Positions 15,441-23,849 of a stretch of 64,000 bases of DNA are shown here, one piece after another (within the stretch, counting starts at the first letter, position 1; the number at the start of each line of letters is the position of its first letter). Source of the stretch: Bacillota bacterium (GTDB lineage: Bacteria > Bacillota > Clostridia > Oscillospirales > Ruminococcaceae); the NCBI GenBank assembly GCA_023439835.1, contig JAEXUW010000005.1:62001-126000 (forward strand), in the 5' to 3' direction. A program made the translations under genes and the position numbers. The notes below the pieces were generated by a model. That model worked only from the letters and a program-made list of their open reading frames with translations. It was not told where the DNA came from and did no database searches.

Positions 15441-17951
15441 TTAGCAATCCTCAATAATCTGTATTGCTCCCGTTTCGCCGTTTATTGTTATTGTTGCGCC
15501 ATCGTGAATAAGCTTGGTTGCATTTTCAGCACATACAACACATGGTATTCCATACTCTCGTGAAACAATTGCGGCATGACACAAAATGCCGCCGTACTCT
15601 GTTACAATTCCGTTTAATATAGCAAATTTACTCGTCCAGCCTGTGTCGGTAAATTTTGTGACAAGAATGTCACCCACCTGAAGTCTGTCAATTTGTTCAA
15701 TATCAGCGATAACACGCGCCGTCCCCGTAACGCATCCGTTATTACAGCCGATACCGTGAAGTCCGTCTTTTTTTCTGTTAAAGACTTTCCCGTCGAAAAC
15801 ATGTCCGATTTCATTTTCACTTGTATAATTGCGAAATGAATTATAGTATTTCTTATTTCTTTCAATTATTTGCTCTGCTTGAGATTTTGTAATTTTTTGT
15901 TCGATTACATCCCTTACATCTCTTATTTTCAAAAACCAAATATCTTCTTGCTGTTTTAAAAACCCATCCAATACAAGCTGTTTTGAAAGGTGAATTGTAT
16001 ATACCCTGATGATATAATAGAACCTTGTTGAGATATCCCGAAACTCCTCCCGCCACCAAAGCATGCGGCGCATATCCTTAATGCTTTTTTTGATTTTATT
16101 AAATTTGCCCTTGCGTGTTTTTTTCTTGATTGCGTCAAGCTCACCCTCAAAGCTTTGGCGAAGCTTTTCTCTGTCGGCGGAGGGTGCACAGCTGTTGTCA
16201 AGCTTAGCAGCCTCCTTCAAATCATTGATTACTGTTTTTGTATCCTCACAATAGCATGGGAATGTCACATCAAGCTCTTTTTGAGAATGATAGCCGAATT
16301 TCTCAATATGCTCACGAAGCTTATCAATATAATAATCACTGCTTTTATTACTTAGCATTTCTTGAATTTCTTCAGTGCTGCTTTCACTCCAAAATTTAAA
16401 GGCTAATGGGTCATTTTGAATAGACCTGCTTATTTCCCACATATCATAAAATGGGAGAAGGTGCGAGATGTTGTTCAGCCCGCCTATCAGATGAAAATAA
16501 CCGCCGCTTGTTGTGTGTTTGAGAATTTTCCCCTTGTACAGCGACTGATGAATAGTATTAATGAAAATCTGACGAAAATATATGCTTTCACTTTTTAAAT
16601 AATCCTCAAAAACAAGTGTTTTCCAGATACTGCAGATTTCATCTTGTTTGTAACTGCTGTCCTTTTTGTCGTAATACATTTGGTATTTTTCAAGCAGACC
16701 GTCTTTTAGCGACTGAGCATTCTTATTGCGCTCACTCACAATTTTTTTCTGTGCGACAGCCATAATGATAATCCCGACAATTGACTTTAAGGTTACACCT
16801 GTGGTTACTCCATCACCGTCATAAGTAATTTTCACACCAAGCTCGCTGTCAAATTCACGCTCCTTATATCCTGGAACACGTGACATGGCGGCCTTTCCCA
16901 CGCTGAGATTCCAATATGGTCTTCCATAAAACATATCGCCTAGCTTTTGCATTTGTGAGTCTTTTAGTATTTTTGATTCAACAAGAAAGCTTCTGAATTC
17001 ACTTTCCCAGATATATTCATAAAGACTCCACATATAAGGCGTGCATACCGACGCTGAAACTCCGCCGTCCTTGAAATCTGCGGTGGTCCACTGATCTTTT
17101 ATCTGGCCGTACATCACCTTTGTTATTGCTCTCGCCTGAAGAATATAAAGCGTTCCATCTTCAAATGCAAATTCAATATCACAGGGATAGCCGAAAAGCA
17201 TTTGAATTTCGAGTGATTTTTGAGCGATTGTCTTGACTTCAGCCTCATCAAGCAAGTCATCATCAAAAGATGTGATTTTTTCATTATACCAATCAAAGCA
17301 GTAACGCTTCGCTTTGACCTTTCCACTAACAAGATTCTCTCCCTGTCCAGAGGTAGCCTCAATAACAATTTCCTTATCGTTTCCTGTAACTGGATTTATT
17401 GTGAAGGCAATTCCGCTTATTTCAGAATTCACCATCTCCTCAATGATTACAGCCATTCCAAGCTCATCTGCCGATATTGCGTTGCTTGCTAGATAAGAAA
17501 GAACCGTGTCTGAAAACACTGAACGAAAACATCCGACTACTGCTTTTGATATATCCTCAGTTCCAGAAACGTTGATGAATGTATTATATTGCCCCGCAAA
17601 GGAATAACCCCCTAGATCCTCTTTAATACCGCTGCTTCTCACCGCATATTTTTTTCCGGAATTGGTATTCATGGATATGATTTCAATAATCTCTTCTGAA
17701 AGCGTCAGACCTTCGGTCAGCTTGCCTATTTTGACGGAAATTTCACTGAATTTTTTTTCATTAAGCCCGCTTAAAAGCGCTTTGATTTCATGGCTTACTC
17801 CACATTCAAGCAGAGTTTCGTTAAAAACTGCGCAGCTAAGCACTATTCCGTCTGGAACATTAAACCCCTTTTCTTTCATGTGCGAAAGGAAAGCCGCTTT
17901 ATTTCCGACTTGGTTTGTATCTAGTGTTTCACCTAGTGTAAAAAATTTCAA
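15441..17951 (-). CDS. PEP-synthase/rifampin-phosphotransferase-like enzyme B
   Basis: An 836-residue paralogue of the enzyme at 12080-14500. The ATP-grasp part shows GNKAAFLSHMKEKGFNVP, YAVRSSGIKEDLGGYSFAGQ, a SGIAFTINPVTG loop and LYILQARAIT. The C-terminal phosphohistidine domain has YGGILCHAAIVSREYGIPCV. The roughly 430-residue middle region differs strongly from enzyme A, so the two probably use different acceptors. There is no PEP-binding barrel. The start is TTG 17951 behind AGAGGGAAGA. Two such enzymes flanking a prenyltransferase suggests consecutive phosphorylation steps (inference). Confidence 0.82.
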   Translation of the reverse strand: MKFFTLGETLDTNQVGNKAAFLSHMKEKGFNVPDGIVLSCAVFNETLLECGVSHEIKALLSGLNEKKFSEISVKIGKLTEGLTLSEEIIEIISMNTNSGKKYAVRSSGIKEDLGGYSFAGQYNTFINVSGTEDISKAVVGCFRSVFSDTVLSYLASNAISADELGMAVIIEEMVNSEISGIAFTINPVTGNDKEIVIEATSGQGENLVSGKVKAKRYCFDWYNEKITSFDDDLLDEAEVKTIAQKSLEIQMLFGYPCDIEFAFEDGTLYILQARAITKVMYGQIKDQWTTADFKDGGVSASVCTPYMWSLYEYIWESEFRSFLVESKILKDSQMQKLGDMFYGRPYWNLSVGKAAMSRVPGYKEREFDSELGVKITYDGDGVTTGVTLKSIVGIIIMAVAQKKIVSERNKNAQSLKDGLLEKYQMYYDKKDSSYKQDEICSIWKTLVFEDYLKSESIYFRQIFINTIHQSLYKGKILKHTTSGGYFHLIGGLNNISHLLPFYDMWEISRSIQNDPLAFKFWSESSTEEIQEMLSNKSSDYYIDKLREHIEKFGYHSQKELDVTFPCYCEDTKTVINDLKEAAKLDNSCAPSADREKLRQSFEGELDAIKKKTRKGKFNKIKKSIKDMRRMLWWREEFRDISTRFYYIIRVYTIHLSKQLVLDGFLKQQEDIWFLKIRDVRDVIEQKITKSQAEQIIERNKKYYNSFRNYTSENEIGHVFDGKVFNRKKDGLHGIGCNNGCVTGTARVIADIEQIDRLQVGDILVTKFTDTGWTSKFAILNGIVTEYGGILCHAAIVSREYGIPCVVCAENATKLIHDGATITINGETGAIQIIEDC

Positions 17952-17971
17952 AACAATCTTCCCTCTTCATT

Positions 17972-18562
17972 CTAAAACATATTCTTTCTAAGCCTAGAAA
18001 AATACAAAAGCACGTTAATGACAACATGTGTGATTGCGCCGACAAAAACGTATAAAAAATACATCCACAACGGCATAGGATATACTAAGCATATGACCAA
18101 TACACATCCGAAAATTGAATCTGCCTGATCAAAAAATATGAATAAAGCCTTGAAAAAACCTTTGCTCGTCTTACCAGGCGTGATGCTGAACCTTCGCTTT
18201 ATAAAGCTGTTCGGCAATTCAAAAACAGCGTAAGCAAGACCAAGCAATGCGCCTATAACAAGATTATACAAGGGTGTGTTATCGTAATTTTCATATATAA
18301 AATTATGTGCCAGAAGATAGCCGCTTGTATCGCAGAGAAATCCCCACAGCAATGAGCATGTGACACCCAGCATGACCATTCCGAAAAAACCTTTCCAGGT
18401 TTTATTGTCGCCGAAAATTCTTCTGCCGTCAGACAGACAGCGAGCGCCATCTATCGGTTTTCTTAGAACATTAAGCACCGACAGCTTGCACCATACCATA
18501 TTTAATACACCCGCAAATATCACCGGCATAAGTGTTATGTACATTTTCGAAATAATAATCAT
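17972..18562 (-). CDS. CDP-archaeol synthase (CarS)-like membrane protein
   Basis: A 196-residue polytopic membrane protein. Family motifs are FGDNKTWKGFFG (about residues 49-60), ELPNSFIKRRFSITPGK (about 115-131) and FDQADSIFG (about 142-150), which match the CTP:lipid-phosphate cytidylyltransferase CarS/CdsA superfamily. CarS converts an unsaturated archaeal ether-lipid phosphate to its CDP form. In a bacterium the substrate may be another prenyl- or diacyl-type phosphate. It is the first gene of the five-gene operon, with promoter at 18642-18670 and ribosome binding site GGAAGG. Confidence 0.8.
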   Translation of the reverse strand: MIIISKMYITLMPVIFAGVLNMVWCKLSVLNVLRKPIDGARCLSDGRRIFGDNKTWKGFFGMVMLGVTCSLLWGFLCDTSGYLLAHNFIYENYDNTPLYNLVIGALLGLAYAVFELPNSFIKRRFSITPGKTSKGFFKALFIFFDQADSIFGCVLVICLVYPMPLWMYFLYVFVGAITHVVINVLLYFSRLRKNMF

Positions 18563-18641
18563 AATATAGCCTTCCGCTTTAAAATTAGTGTGATTGTATT
18601 AATTAGATATTAATAAAATACCGATATTAAATTAACGACTA

Positions 18642-18670
18642 ATTATATCATAATAAACGATTTTTTGCAA
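18642..18670 (-). promoter_or_regulatory. Predicted sigma-A promoter of the CarS/UbiA operon
   Basis: On the minus strand, TTGCAA (18670-18665), 17 nt and a perfect TATAAT (18647-18642), about 80 nt upstream of the first start codon. Confidence 0.7.
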
Positions 18671-18728
18671 CTATAAAACTACTAAATTATGAAAGTTTAT
18701 CCAGTCAGCGCGTTTCAATGTTGTGAAA

Positions 18729-18776
18729 GTAAAAAAATGCTGTCACCGAAACTAATCAGCAACAGCATTTTATTAC
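18729..18776 (-). terminator. Terminator of the contractile injection system operon
   Basis: The stem AAAATGCTGT / ACAGCATTTT has a 14-nt loop that itself pairs weakly. On the minus strand it is followed by a T run and lies directly after the tube gene. Confidence 0.8.
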
Positions 18777-18780
18777 TCTT

Positions 18781-19203
18781 TTATGATACTCTTGTCATTC
18801 CTTCATGAGCGATTTCAATTGACTCAATCGCAATTTCGGAAGCAGTCGCATTAAAATCAGGAGCTGAATACTTCATCGGCCATGCGTTAATAACCTGCCA
18901 CGAAGCAGCGGGAGCCTCTTCCTCATCAAGAAGAGTTATGGTAATAGTTTTTCTTTCAACAGCGCCGTTTACACCTGTAATCATCCAATCATAAATTACT
19001 GTTGAATCAACAAGCCCCTGTTTCAATGTAATGTTTCCGTACTTTTTAAGTCCCGGAACCTTTAAAGGGGTGGTTACCATATCGCCTTCTCTGTATTCAA
19101 TAACATCTATTGAAGCGTCAAAGCCTGTAACTTCGGAAAATCCGCCTGCGTCAAGACCGTCAATCTCAACTTTATATCTAAATCTGGTATTTGGGTAAGC
19201 CAT
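18781..19203 (-). CDS. Contractile injection system tube protein (gp19-like)
   Basis: A 140-residue protein of the T4 gp19/Pvc1/Afp1 tail-tube family. It opens with YPNTRFRYKVEIDGLDAGGF and has SEVTGFDASIDVIEYREGD and TLKQGLVDSTVIYDWM, hallmarks of this beta-barrel ring protein. Hexameric rings stack to form the tube expelled when the sheath contracts. It directly follows the sheath gene by 21 nt and is the last gene of the operon. Ribosome binding site GGAAGGAG is strong, in line with high copy need. Confidence 0.93.
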   Translation of the reverse strand: MAYPNTRFRYKVEIDGLDAGGFSEVTGFDASIDVIEYREGDMVTTPLKVPGLKKYGNITLKQGLVDSTVIYDWMITGVNGAVERKTITITLLDEEEAPAASWQVINAWPMKYSAPDFNATASEIAIESIEIAHEGMTRVS

Positions 19204-19224
19204 TTTCTATACTCCTTCCGCTAA

Positions 19225-20931
19225 TTATTCAGCACTGCCGGTTTTTTGTGTAATTCTAAAGATTACAAATTCAGCCGGCTTGACAGGTGCAACACCGATT
19301 ACGCAGACAAGTCTTCCGTTGTCGATATCATCCTGGCTCATTGTGTTTCTGCCTATATTCACGAAGAACGCTTCATCGGTTGAAGTGCCGGCAAGTGAGC
19401 CGTTTCTCCACATTCCGGTGAGGAATACGCTGATTGTTCTCTGCACTCTGGTCCATAGTGCCTCGTCGTTTGGCTCAAATACTGCCCAGTTTGTGTTCGC
19501 CTTGATTGTTTCTTCAATAAAGATGAACAAACGACGGACGTTGACATACTTCCAGCTTGGGTCGCTTGAAACCGTTCTTGCGCCCCATACACGAATGCCC
19601 TGTCCCGGAAAAGCACGGATAAGATTGACGCCCTTGGGATTTAAAATATCCTGCTCGCCCTTGTTAAACTGACAATCAAGCCCGACACAAGCCCTGACAA
19701 CTTCGTTAGCGGGAGCCTTGTGAACGCCTCTTGTATTGTCGCTTCTTGCAAATACGCCGATGATTGAGCCTGAAGGCGGAATAGCGATATTCTTCTTGTC
19801 AAGGGGGTCGAAAACCTGAAGCCACGGGTGATATAATGCTGCATAGCTGCTTGAGAAAATATCACGGTGAGCGATAATATCCTGAATTTTCTTTGCGTTT
19901 TTTGGAATATCCAAAACAGCAAAACGACTTCCAAGGTTCTCACAATGTGCGACAAGCGTCAGCTGAACGTTCGGGTCGGTTACGCCCGGAACAGCCATAA
20001 TTGCAACCACGTCATTATCAAGGAAGGACTGAATTCCTGTTCTTTTTCCGGCACCGTTGTCAACGCCGATAAAATCACCCGCTGAAATGTCAGCTACTGA
20101 ACCGTTGCTTCCGCCTGAAAACTCAACAGCAACAAATGATGCCTCTTCACTTCCAAGAGAAGCATAAGGCGTGACTATTGTCTTGCCGCTTTCTGAATAT
20201 TCAGCACAAACAAGCTCTGACTTTGCCATTCTTTTTGATATGTAGTTTGCAGCTTCGATATTGAAAGAAACATTGTCATAAAATTCAACAATGTCGTCAT
20301 ACTTGATTTCAACTGAAATTTCACAGGTGCTGATCGTCTTTGTGGGGAGGATTTTGTCGTCTGTCACATCTGCTGTAAATTCGTTGACAAATGTGAGGAC
20401 ATTATCCTGATTCTTTTCAATCTTGTTAAGCTCTGTTGTTTCACCGTCAACAAAAACAATAATGTCACCAGGGTTAAAGCCTGCTGCATTCTTGACACGG
20501 TACTTCTTACTGCCGAGAGCTTCGAAAACCTGTGTCTTAGCCTTTGATGCAGGGGCAATTTTTATGCTGATGCTGTCGCCCCAAATTCCAGGGTTTTTTG
20601 CTGTAAAGCTTAAATCAGCAACCTTCGCCTTTGAACATTTTGCACTTGCCGGAGCAACACGTGAAACAAAGCAGCGTGCGCCGCCGTTTATAAAGAAATG
20701 CTCGACAGCATAAGCGAGAAAACGGTATTCACCGAATTCATTTTCTGAAAGAAAGCTTCCGTAGGTTCTCTTAAAATCAGCGAAATTAGTGACAAGCTGA
20801 GGCACACCCTCAACAGGGCCTCTCTCCGCTAATCCGATTAAGCCGGCTGTGCTGGTACCGACGCCTTCCATTGGCTTGCCACCGGATTCAAATTCTTCAA
20901 CATATACACCAGGAGATAAATATTCTGCCAT
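19225..20931 (-). CDS. Contractile sheath protein
   Basis: A 568-residue tail-sheath protein. The N-terminus SPGVYVEEFESGGKPMEGVG, the next segment TSTAGLIGLAERGP and the C-terminal region (RRLFIFIEETIKANTNWAVFEPND, split here: RRLFIFIEETI, then ANTNWAVFEPND) are diagnostic. This is the only sheath gene here, whereas many extracellular systems encode two or three paralogues. The start codon has no adjacent Shine-Dalgarno; AGGGGGAAGA lies 30 nt upstream, separated by a perfect 9-bp hairpin (20939-20960). It lies after a 145-nt gap holding a possible internal promoter. Confidence 0.95.
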   Translation of the reverse strand: MAEYLSPGVYVEEFESGGKPMEGVGTSTAGLIGLAERGPVEGVPQLVTNFADFKRTYGSFLSENEFGEYRFLAYAVEHFFINGGARCFVSRVAPASAKCSKAKVADLSFTAKNPGIWGDSISIKIAPASKAKTQVFEALGSKKYRVKNAAGFNPGDIIVFVDGETTELNKIEKNQDNVLTFVNEFTADVTDDKILPTKTISTCEISVEIKYDDIVEFYDNVSFNIEAANYISKRMAKSELVCAEYSESGKTIVTPYASLGSEEASFVAVEFSGGSNGSVADISAGDFIGVDNGAGKRTGIQSFLDNDVVAIMAVPGVTDPNVQLTLVAHCENLGSRFAVLDIPKNAKKIQDIIAHRDIFSSSYAALYHPWLQVFDPLDKKNIAIPPSGSIIGVFARSDNTRGVHKAPANEVVRACVGLDCQFNKGEQDILNPKGVNLIRAFPGQGIRVWGARTVSSDPSWKYVNVRRLFIFIEETIKANTNWAVFEPNDEALWTRVQRTISVFLTGMWRNGSLAGTSTDEAFFVNIGRNTMSQDDIDNGRLVCVIGVAPVKPAEFVIFRITQKTGSAE

Positions 20932-20938
20932 AAGATAG

Positions 20939-20970
20939 GTTTTTCGTTTAGACGAAAAACTCTTCCCCCT
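20939..20970 (-). promoter_or_regulatory. Shine-Dalgarno plus intervening hairpin for the sheath gene
   Basis: On the minus strand, AGGGGGAAGA (20970-20961) is followed at once by the hairpin GTTTTTCGT-CTAA-ACGAAAAAC (20960-20939) and 7 nt later by the ATG. Folding would bring the Shine-Dalgarno to about 8 nt from the start; unfolded spacing is about 30 nt. Confidence 0.6.
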
Positions 20971-21020
20971 TTCGTTTTTTAAATCATTAAGATATTCCTA
21001 GTTCTTCAAATAATAATGTA

Positions 21021-21026
21021 ATTATA
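21021..21026 (-). promoter_or_regulatory. Possible internal promoter (-10) for sheath and tube
   Basis: An extended GGCTATAAT lies on the minus strand in the 145-nt gap before the sheath gene. No convincing -35 element is visible. Separate transcription of these two high-copy subunits would make sense, but this is weak evidence. Confidence 0.3.
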
Positions 21027-21076
21027 GCCTTGTATTCTAAACAAAATTATAAACAACGCTATAATTAAGGGAAGAA

Positions 21077-21871
21077 TTATTTATTTTTTTTATTTTTCGT
21101 CTTAGAATTTGAGGAGGCTTCACTCTCCCCTATATCATCTGAGCCGTTATCCTCATCGCCCTCGGTATCAAGTTCCAAAAGCGATTTATATATAATACCA
21201 CTTTTTATATTATCATCAAGCTTGACCGCTTTTAGCCTTGCTAGCTTCAGCCGCCTTAAAAACCTGCATTCAAGAATCTTTTTATCATTGACCGCCCTTT
21301 CAAGAGCGGTAACATCCTCTTTATTCGCCCTCCCCTTTGAATTATCCTCTCGTAGAAGCCTCAGCTCTTCAGTATCCTTTTCAAGAGTAAGAAACGGTGC
21401 AGCTTCCATCGCTGTTTCTAATCCGTTTTGAGTCGTTCTTTGGCGCATTTCATCAAGCATACGGACTTCAGACACGTTCTTGCTAACCCGATATGCAAAC
21501 GCACTTTCTGAAGGCTTTCGGCTGTTTGTCATATATTCGCCGAAATAGCTTGCCCTGCGTCTTTTCCGTGAGCCTCTCAAAACCTTCCTGTCACCGTCGA
21601 GAGAGGTGCTGTCATGCCTGCGCTTTGCGCTCATAGCAATTGTCATAATTCCGTTTTGGCTTGAGCCGACAGAAATATTGTTATACGAGCTGCTTATATT
21701 GACAAGCTCGCTCGGCTCAGCTTCGCTATTTTTATCCTCAGGGTGCGGCTCATAGCCGTGCATCGGTTTTTTTCCGGCTGAAAAGTCATCCATACCGGTA
21801 TCGTGAAGCATACCCTCAGAGCTTGTCAGAGCTTTGTTCTCATCGCTTTTTCTGTAACCCTCATACTCCAT
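21077..21871 (-). CDS. Unknown charged protein of the injection system locus
   Basis: A 264-residue hydrophilic protein I do not recognise. The N-terminal half is likely disordered; the middle has a basic patch (RGSRKRRRASYFGEYM), and residues 160-230 form charged helices. The C-terminus is acidic then lysine-rich (TKNKKNK). No signal peptide, TM helix or enzyme motif is present. Start ATG 21871 is chosen over GTG 21886, which abuts GAGGAG. Its place after AAA+ ATPase 1 and before the sheath suggests an assembly factor, cargo or ATPase partner (inference). Confidence 0.6.
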   Translation of the reverse strand: MEYEGYRKSDENKALTSSEGMLHDTGMDDFSAGKKPMHGYEPHPEDKNSEAEPSELVNISSSYNNISVGSSQNGIMTIAMSAKRRHDSTSLDGDRKVLRGSRKRRRASYFGEYMTNSRKPSESAFAYRVSKNVSEVRMLDEMRQRTTQNGLETAMEAAPFLTLEKDTEELRLLREDNSKGRANKEDVTALERAVNDKKILECRFLRRLKLARLKAVKLDDNIKSGIIYKSLLELDTEGDEDNGSDDIGESEASSNSKTKNKKNK

Positions 21872-21882
21872 AACAGCCTGCC

Positions 21883-23838
21883 TCACTCCTCATTAACGGG
21901 AAGATAATCGGAATATTCGCCTGCCTCAACACGTGTAAAAGCCTTCCCGCTCTTTTCAAACTCATTTTTCACCGCCGCAACAATATGCTTCATGCAAACA
22001 GGCTCATTGCTTGCCGCCGCAAGAAAAGCACTGTGAAGCGCAATGTTCTTGATATTGCTTCCCGACAGCTCGAAGTTGTCAACAAGATAGTCATAATCTA
22101 TTTCACAAAGAGGCACTTTTGGCGGAAAAACTTTTTCCCATATAATACGACGCTCTTTCTTTTCGGGGAAGGGGAATTCTATCAAAAACTTCATACGGCG
22201 TTTAAACGCCTCATCAAAATTCTGAACGTAATTCGTCGCTAAAATTGCAGTGCCGTCATACTCCTCAAGCTTTTGGAGTAGGAAGGCGGCCTCCATATTG
22301 CTATATTTATCGTTGGAATCCTTCACCTCAGTACGCTTGCTAAAAAGCACGTCTGCCTCGTCAAAAAACAATATAACACGGCTTTTCTTTGCGCGGTCGA
22401 AAATTTCCTCAAGGTTTTTTTCTGTGTCGCCGATATATTTGCTTACAACAGCGGCGAGATTGACCTTATAAATCTCAAGTCCCAGCTCACCCGCCAAAAC
22501 CTGTGCCGCCATTGTTTTTCCTGTTCCCGGCCGTCCGGTGAAAATAACCGATACTCCCCGTCCATAAGGAAGTCCCCCGCCAAAATTCCACTTGTCATAA
22601 ACCGTATATCTATACCTAACCTGATCGCAAACTGCCTTAAGCCTTGCCTTTGTTTTATCGGGAAGCACAAGATCCTCCCACTTAAAAACGCTGTTAATTT
22701 TAACTGCCTTTTTCCCCATCGATGAATTAATCGACATATAGCAGCCTTTTTTTATATGCTCCTCAGTTACAGATAATCCGCCGGCACATATCGAGCTGTA
22801 ACGCAGAGCCTTTCTGACGCCCCCCCTTGTTAAGCAAAACTCACCTGCTATTTCACCAAAGTCAATTTCATCACAAATATCATAGGATGAGCTTTCAGAC
22901 AGCCAAATGCTTCGCTGCTCCTCAAGTGAAAGGGGTGGTATTTCAACGGTGAACACGTCGGCTTTTATGCTATCGCTGTCTATCGGCATTTCACTTATTA
23001 CCGCCGCAAACCCAAGCTCATCAGCAAGATAGCTTACAAGCCGGCTGTCATCCTGCCTAGCGGAGTTAAAGCCGGTAACAACTGGATACAAGCCTAGTAT
23101 AACAAGCTCGGTGCATAAGGCTTTCAAAAAATCAGCGTTTATTGCCGCCTGAAAGGGAAGGTCTATGACAGCAAAGCCCATGCTTGTCTTTTCTGTCGCT
23201 AGAGCAAGTGCGTTCCCTCTCCCCGAACCTGATAAGCCTGAAACATTGATAACAAGCGGTGCTTCGCCGCCTATCATTAATAGTCCCTGAGTTATTTTTT
23301 CAACAGCGTTTTCATATGACAAGGGCATATAATCAGAAGGCTTTTCTTTTTTTAGAGGTCTTATATAATTATGCTCAGAGAAAGCCTCGCCAAAGGCATA
23401 GCCGCATATCATATCCCTTACTCGCATTACGGCATTATAAACAGGTTCCACGCCGCAAAAAAAGCAGCTTAGTACGGATTCATTTAAAAAATACCCTGCA
23501 TATTCACTTATACTGTCTGTTCCAAACAGCATATTGCAAAGCAGACCTGGAGTGACCGAGCCGCTTGGCTGTCCGCCCATTTTTGAAAGCGCCGTTGCTG
23601 AGCTTTTGCTCACCGCCGCACAAAGCCCTATCAGCAAAGACGCCCTTTCAAACAAGTCACAGTCAAACGCTTTGAAAATGCCAAACAGGTCACAGCCGTT
23701 AAAATCGCCATCCTGAACACTGTCTTTTTCAAGAACGGCAATAAGCCGCCTCAGTCCGCTCTCGGAATAGCCATTCTGTGCATATTCGTGTATATAATCC
23801 TCGGCAGTAGTAATAACCATCTTGATTCTATCGTTCAT
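21883..23838 (-). CDS. AAA+ ATPase 1 of the injection system (Afp15/Pvc15-like)
   Basis: A 651-residue protein with a poorly conserved N-terminal half holding a degenerate first ATPase-like region, and a C-terminal canonical AAA+ domain. Walker A is GRPGTGKT (about residue 431), Walker B is VILFFDEAD (about 487), sensor 1 is AILATNY, and the arginine finger region is FKRRMKF. ATPases of this type occur in nearly all extracellular CIS and are thought to act in assembly or cargo loading. It is a diverged paralogue of the ATPase at 28381-30630. Ribosome binding site GAGGTG. Confidence 0.9.
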   Translation of the reverse strand: MNDRIKMVITTAEDYIHEYAQNGYSESGLRRLIAVLEKDSVQDGDFNGCDLFGIFKAFDCDLFERASLLIGLCAAVSKSSATALSKMGGQPSGSVTPGLLCNMLFGTDSISEYAGYFLNESVLSCFFCGVEPVYNAVMRVRDMICGYAFGEAFSEHNYIRPLKKEKPSDYMPLSYENAVEKITQGLLMIGGEAPLVINVSGLSGSGRGNALALATEKTSMGFAVIDLPFQAAINADFLKALCTELVILGLYPVVTGFNSARQDDSRLVSYLADELGFAAVISEMPIDSDSIKADVFTVEIPPLSLEEQRSIWLSESSSYDICDEIDFGEIAGEFCLTRGGVRKALRYSSICAGGLSVTEEHIKKGCYMSINSSMGKKAVKINSVFKWEDLVLPDKTKARLKAVCDQVRYRYTVYDKWNFGGGLPYGRGVSVIFTGRPGTGKTMAAQVLAGELGLEIYKVNLAAVVSKYIGDTEKNLEEIFDRAKKSRVILFFDEADVLFSKRTEVKDSNDKYSNMEAAFLLQKLEEYDGTAILATNYVQNFDEAFKRRMKFLIEFPFPEKKERRIIWEKVFPPKVPLCEIDYDYLVDNFELSGSNIKNIALHSAFLAAASNEPVCMKHIVAAVKNEFEKSGKAFTRVEAGEYSDYLPVNEE

Positions 23839-23849
23839 TTTTCACCTCG

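Noticed and set aside
12080..17951. True PEP synthase or pyruvate phosphate dikinase
   Set aside because: Both large enzymes lack the C-terminal PEP/pyruvate TIM-barrel domain and end after the phosphohistidine domain.
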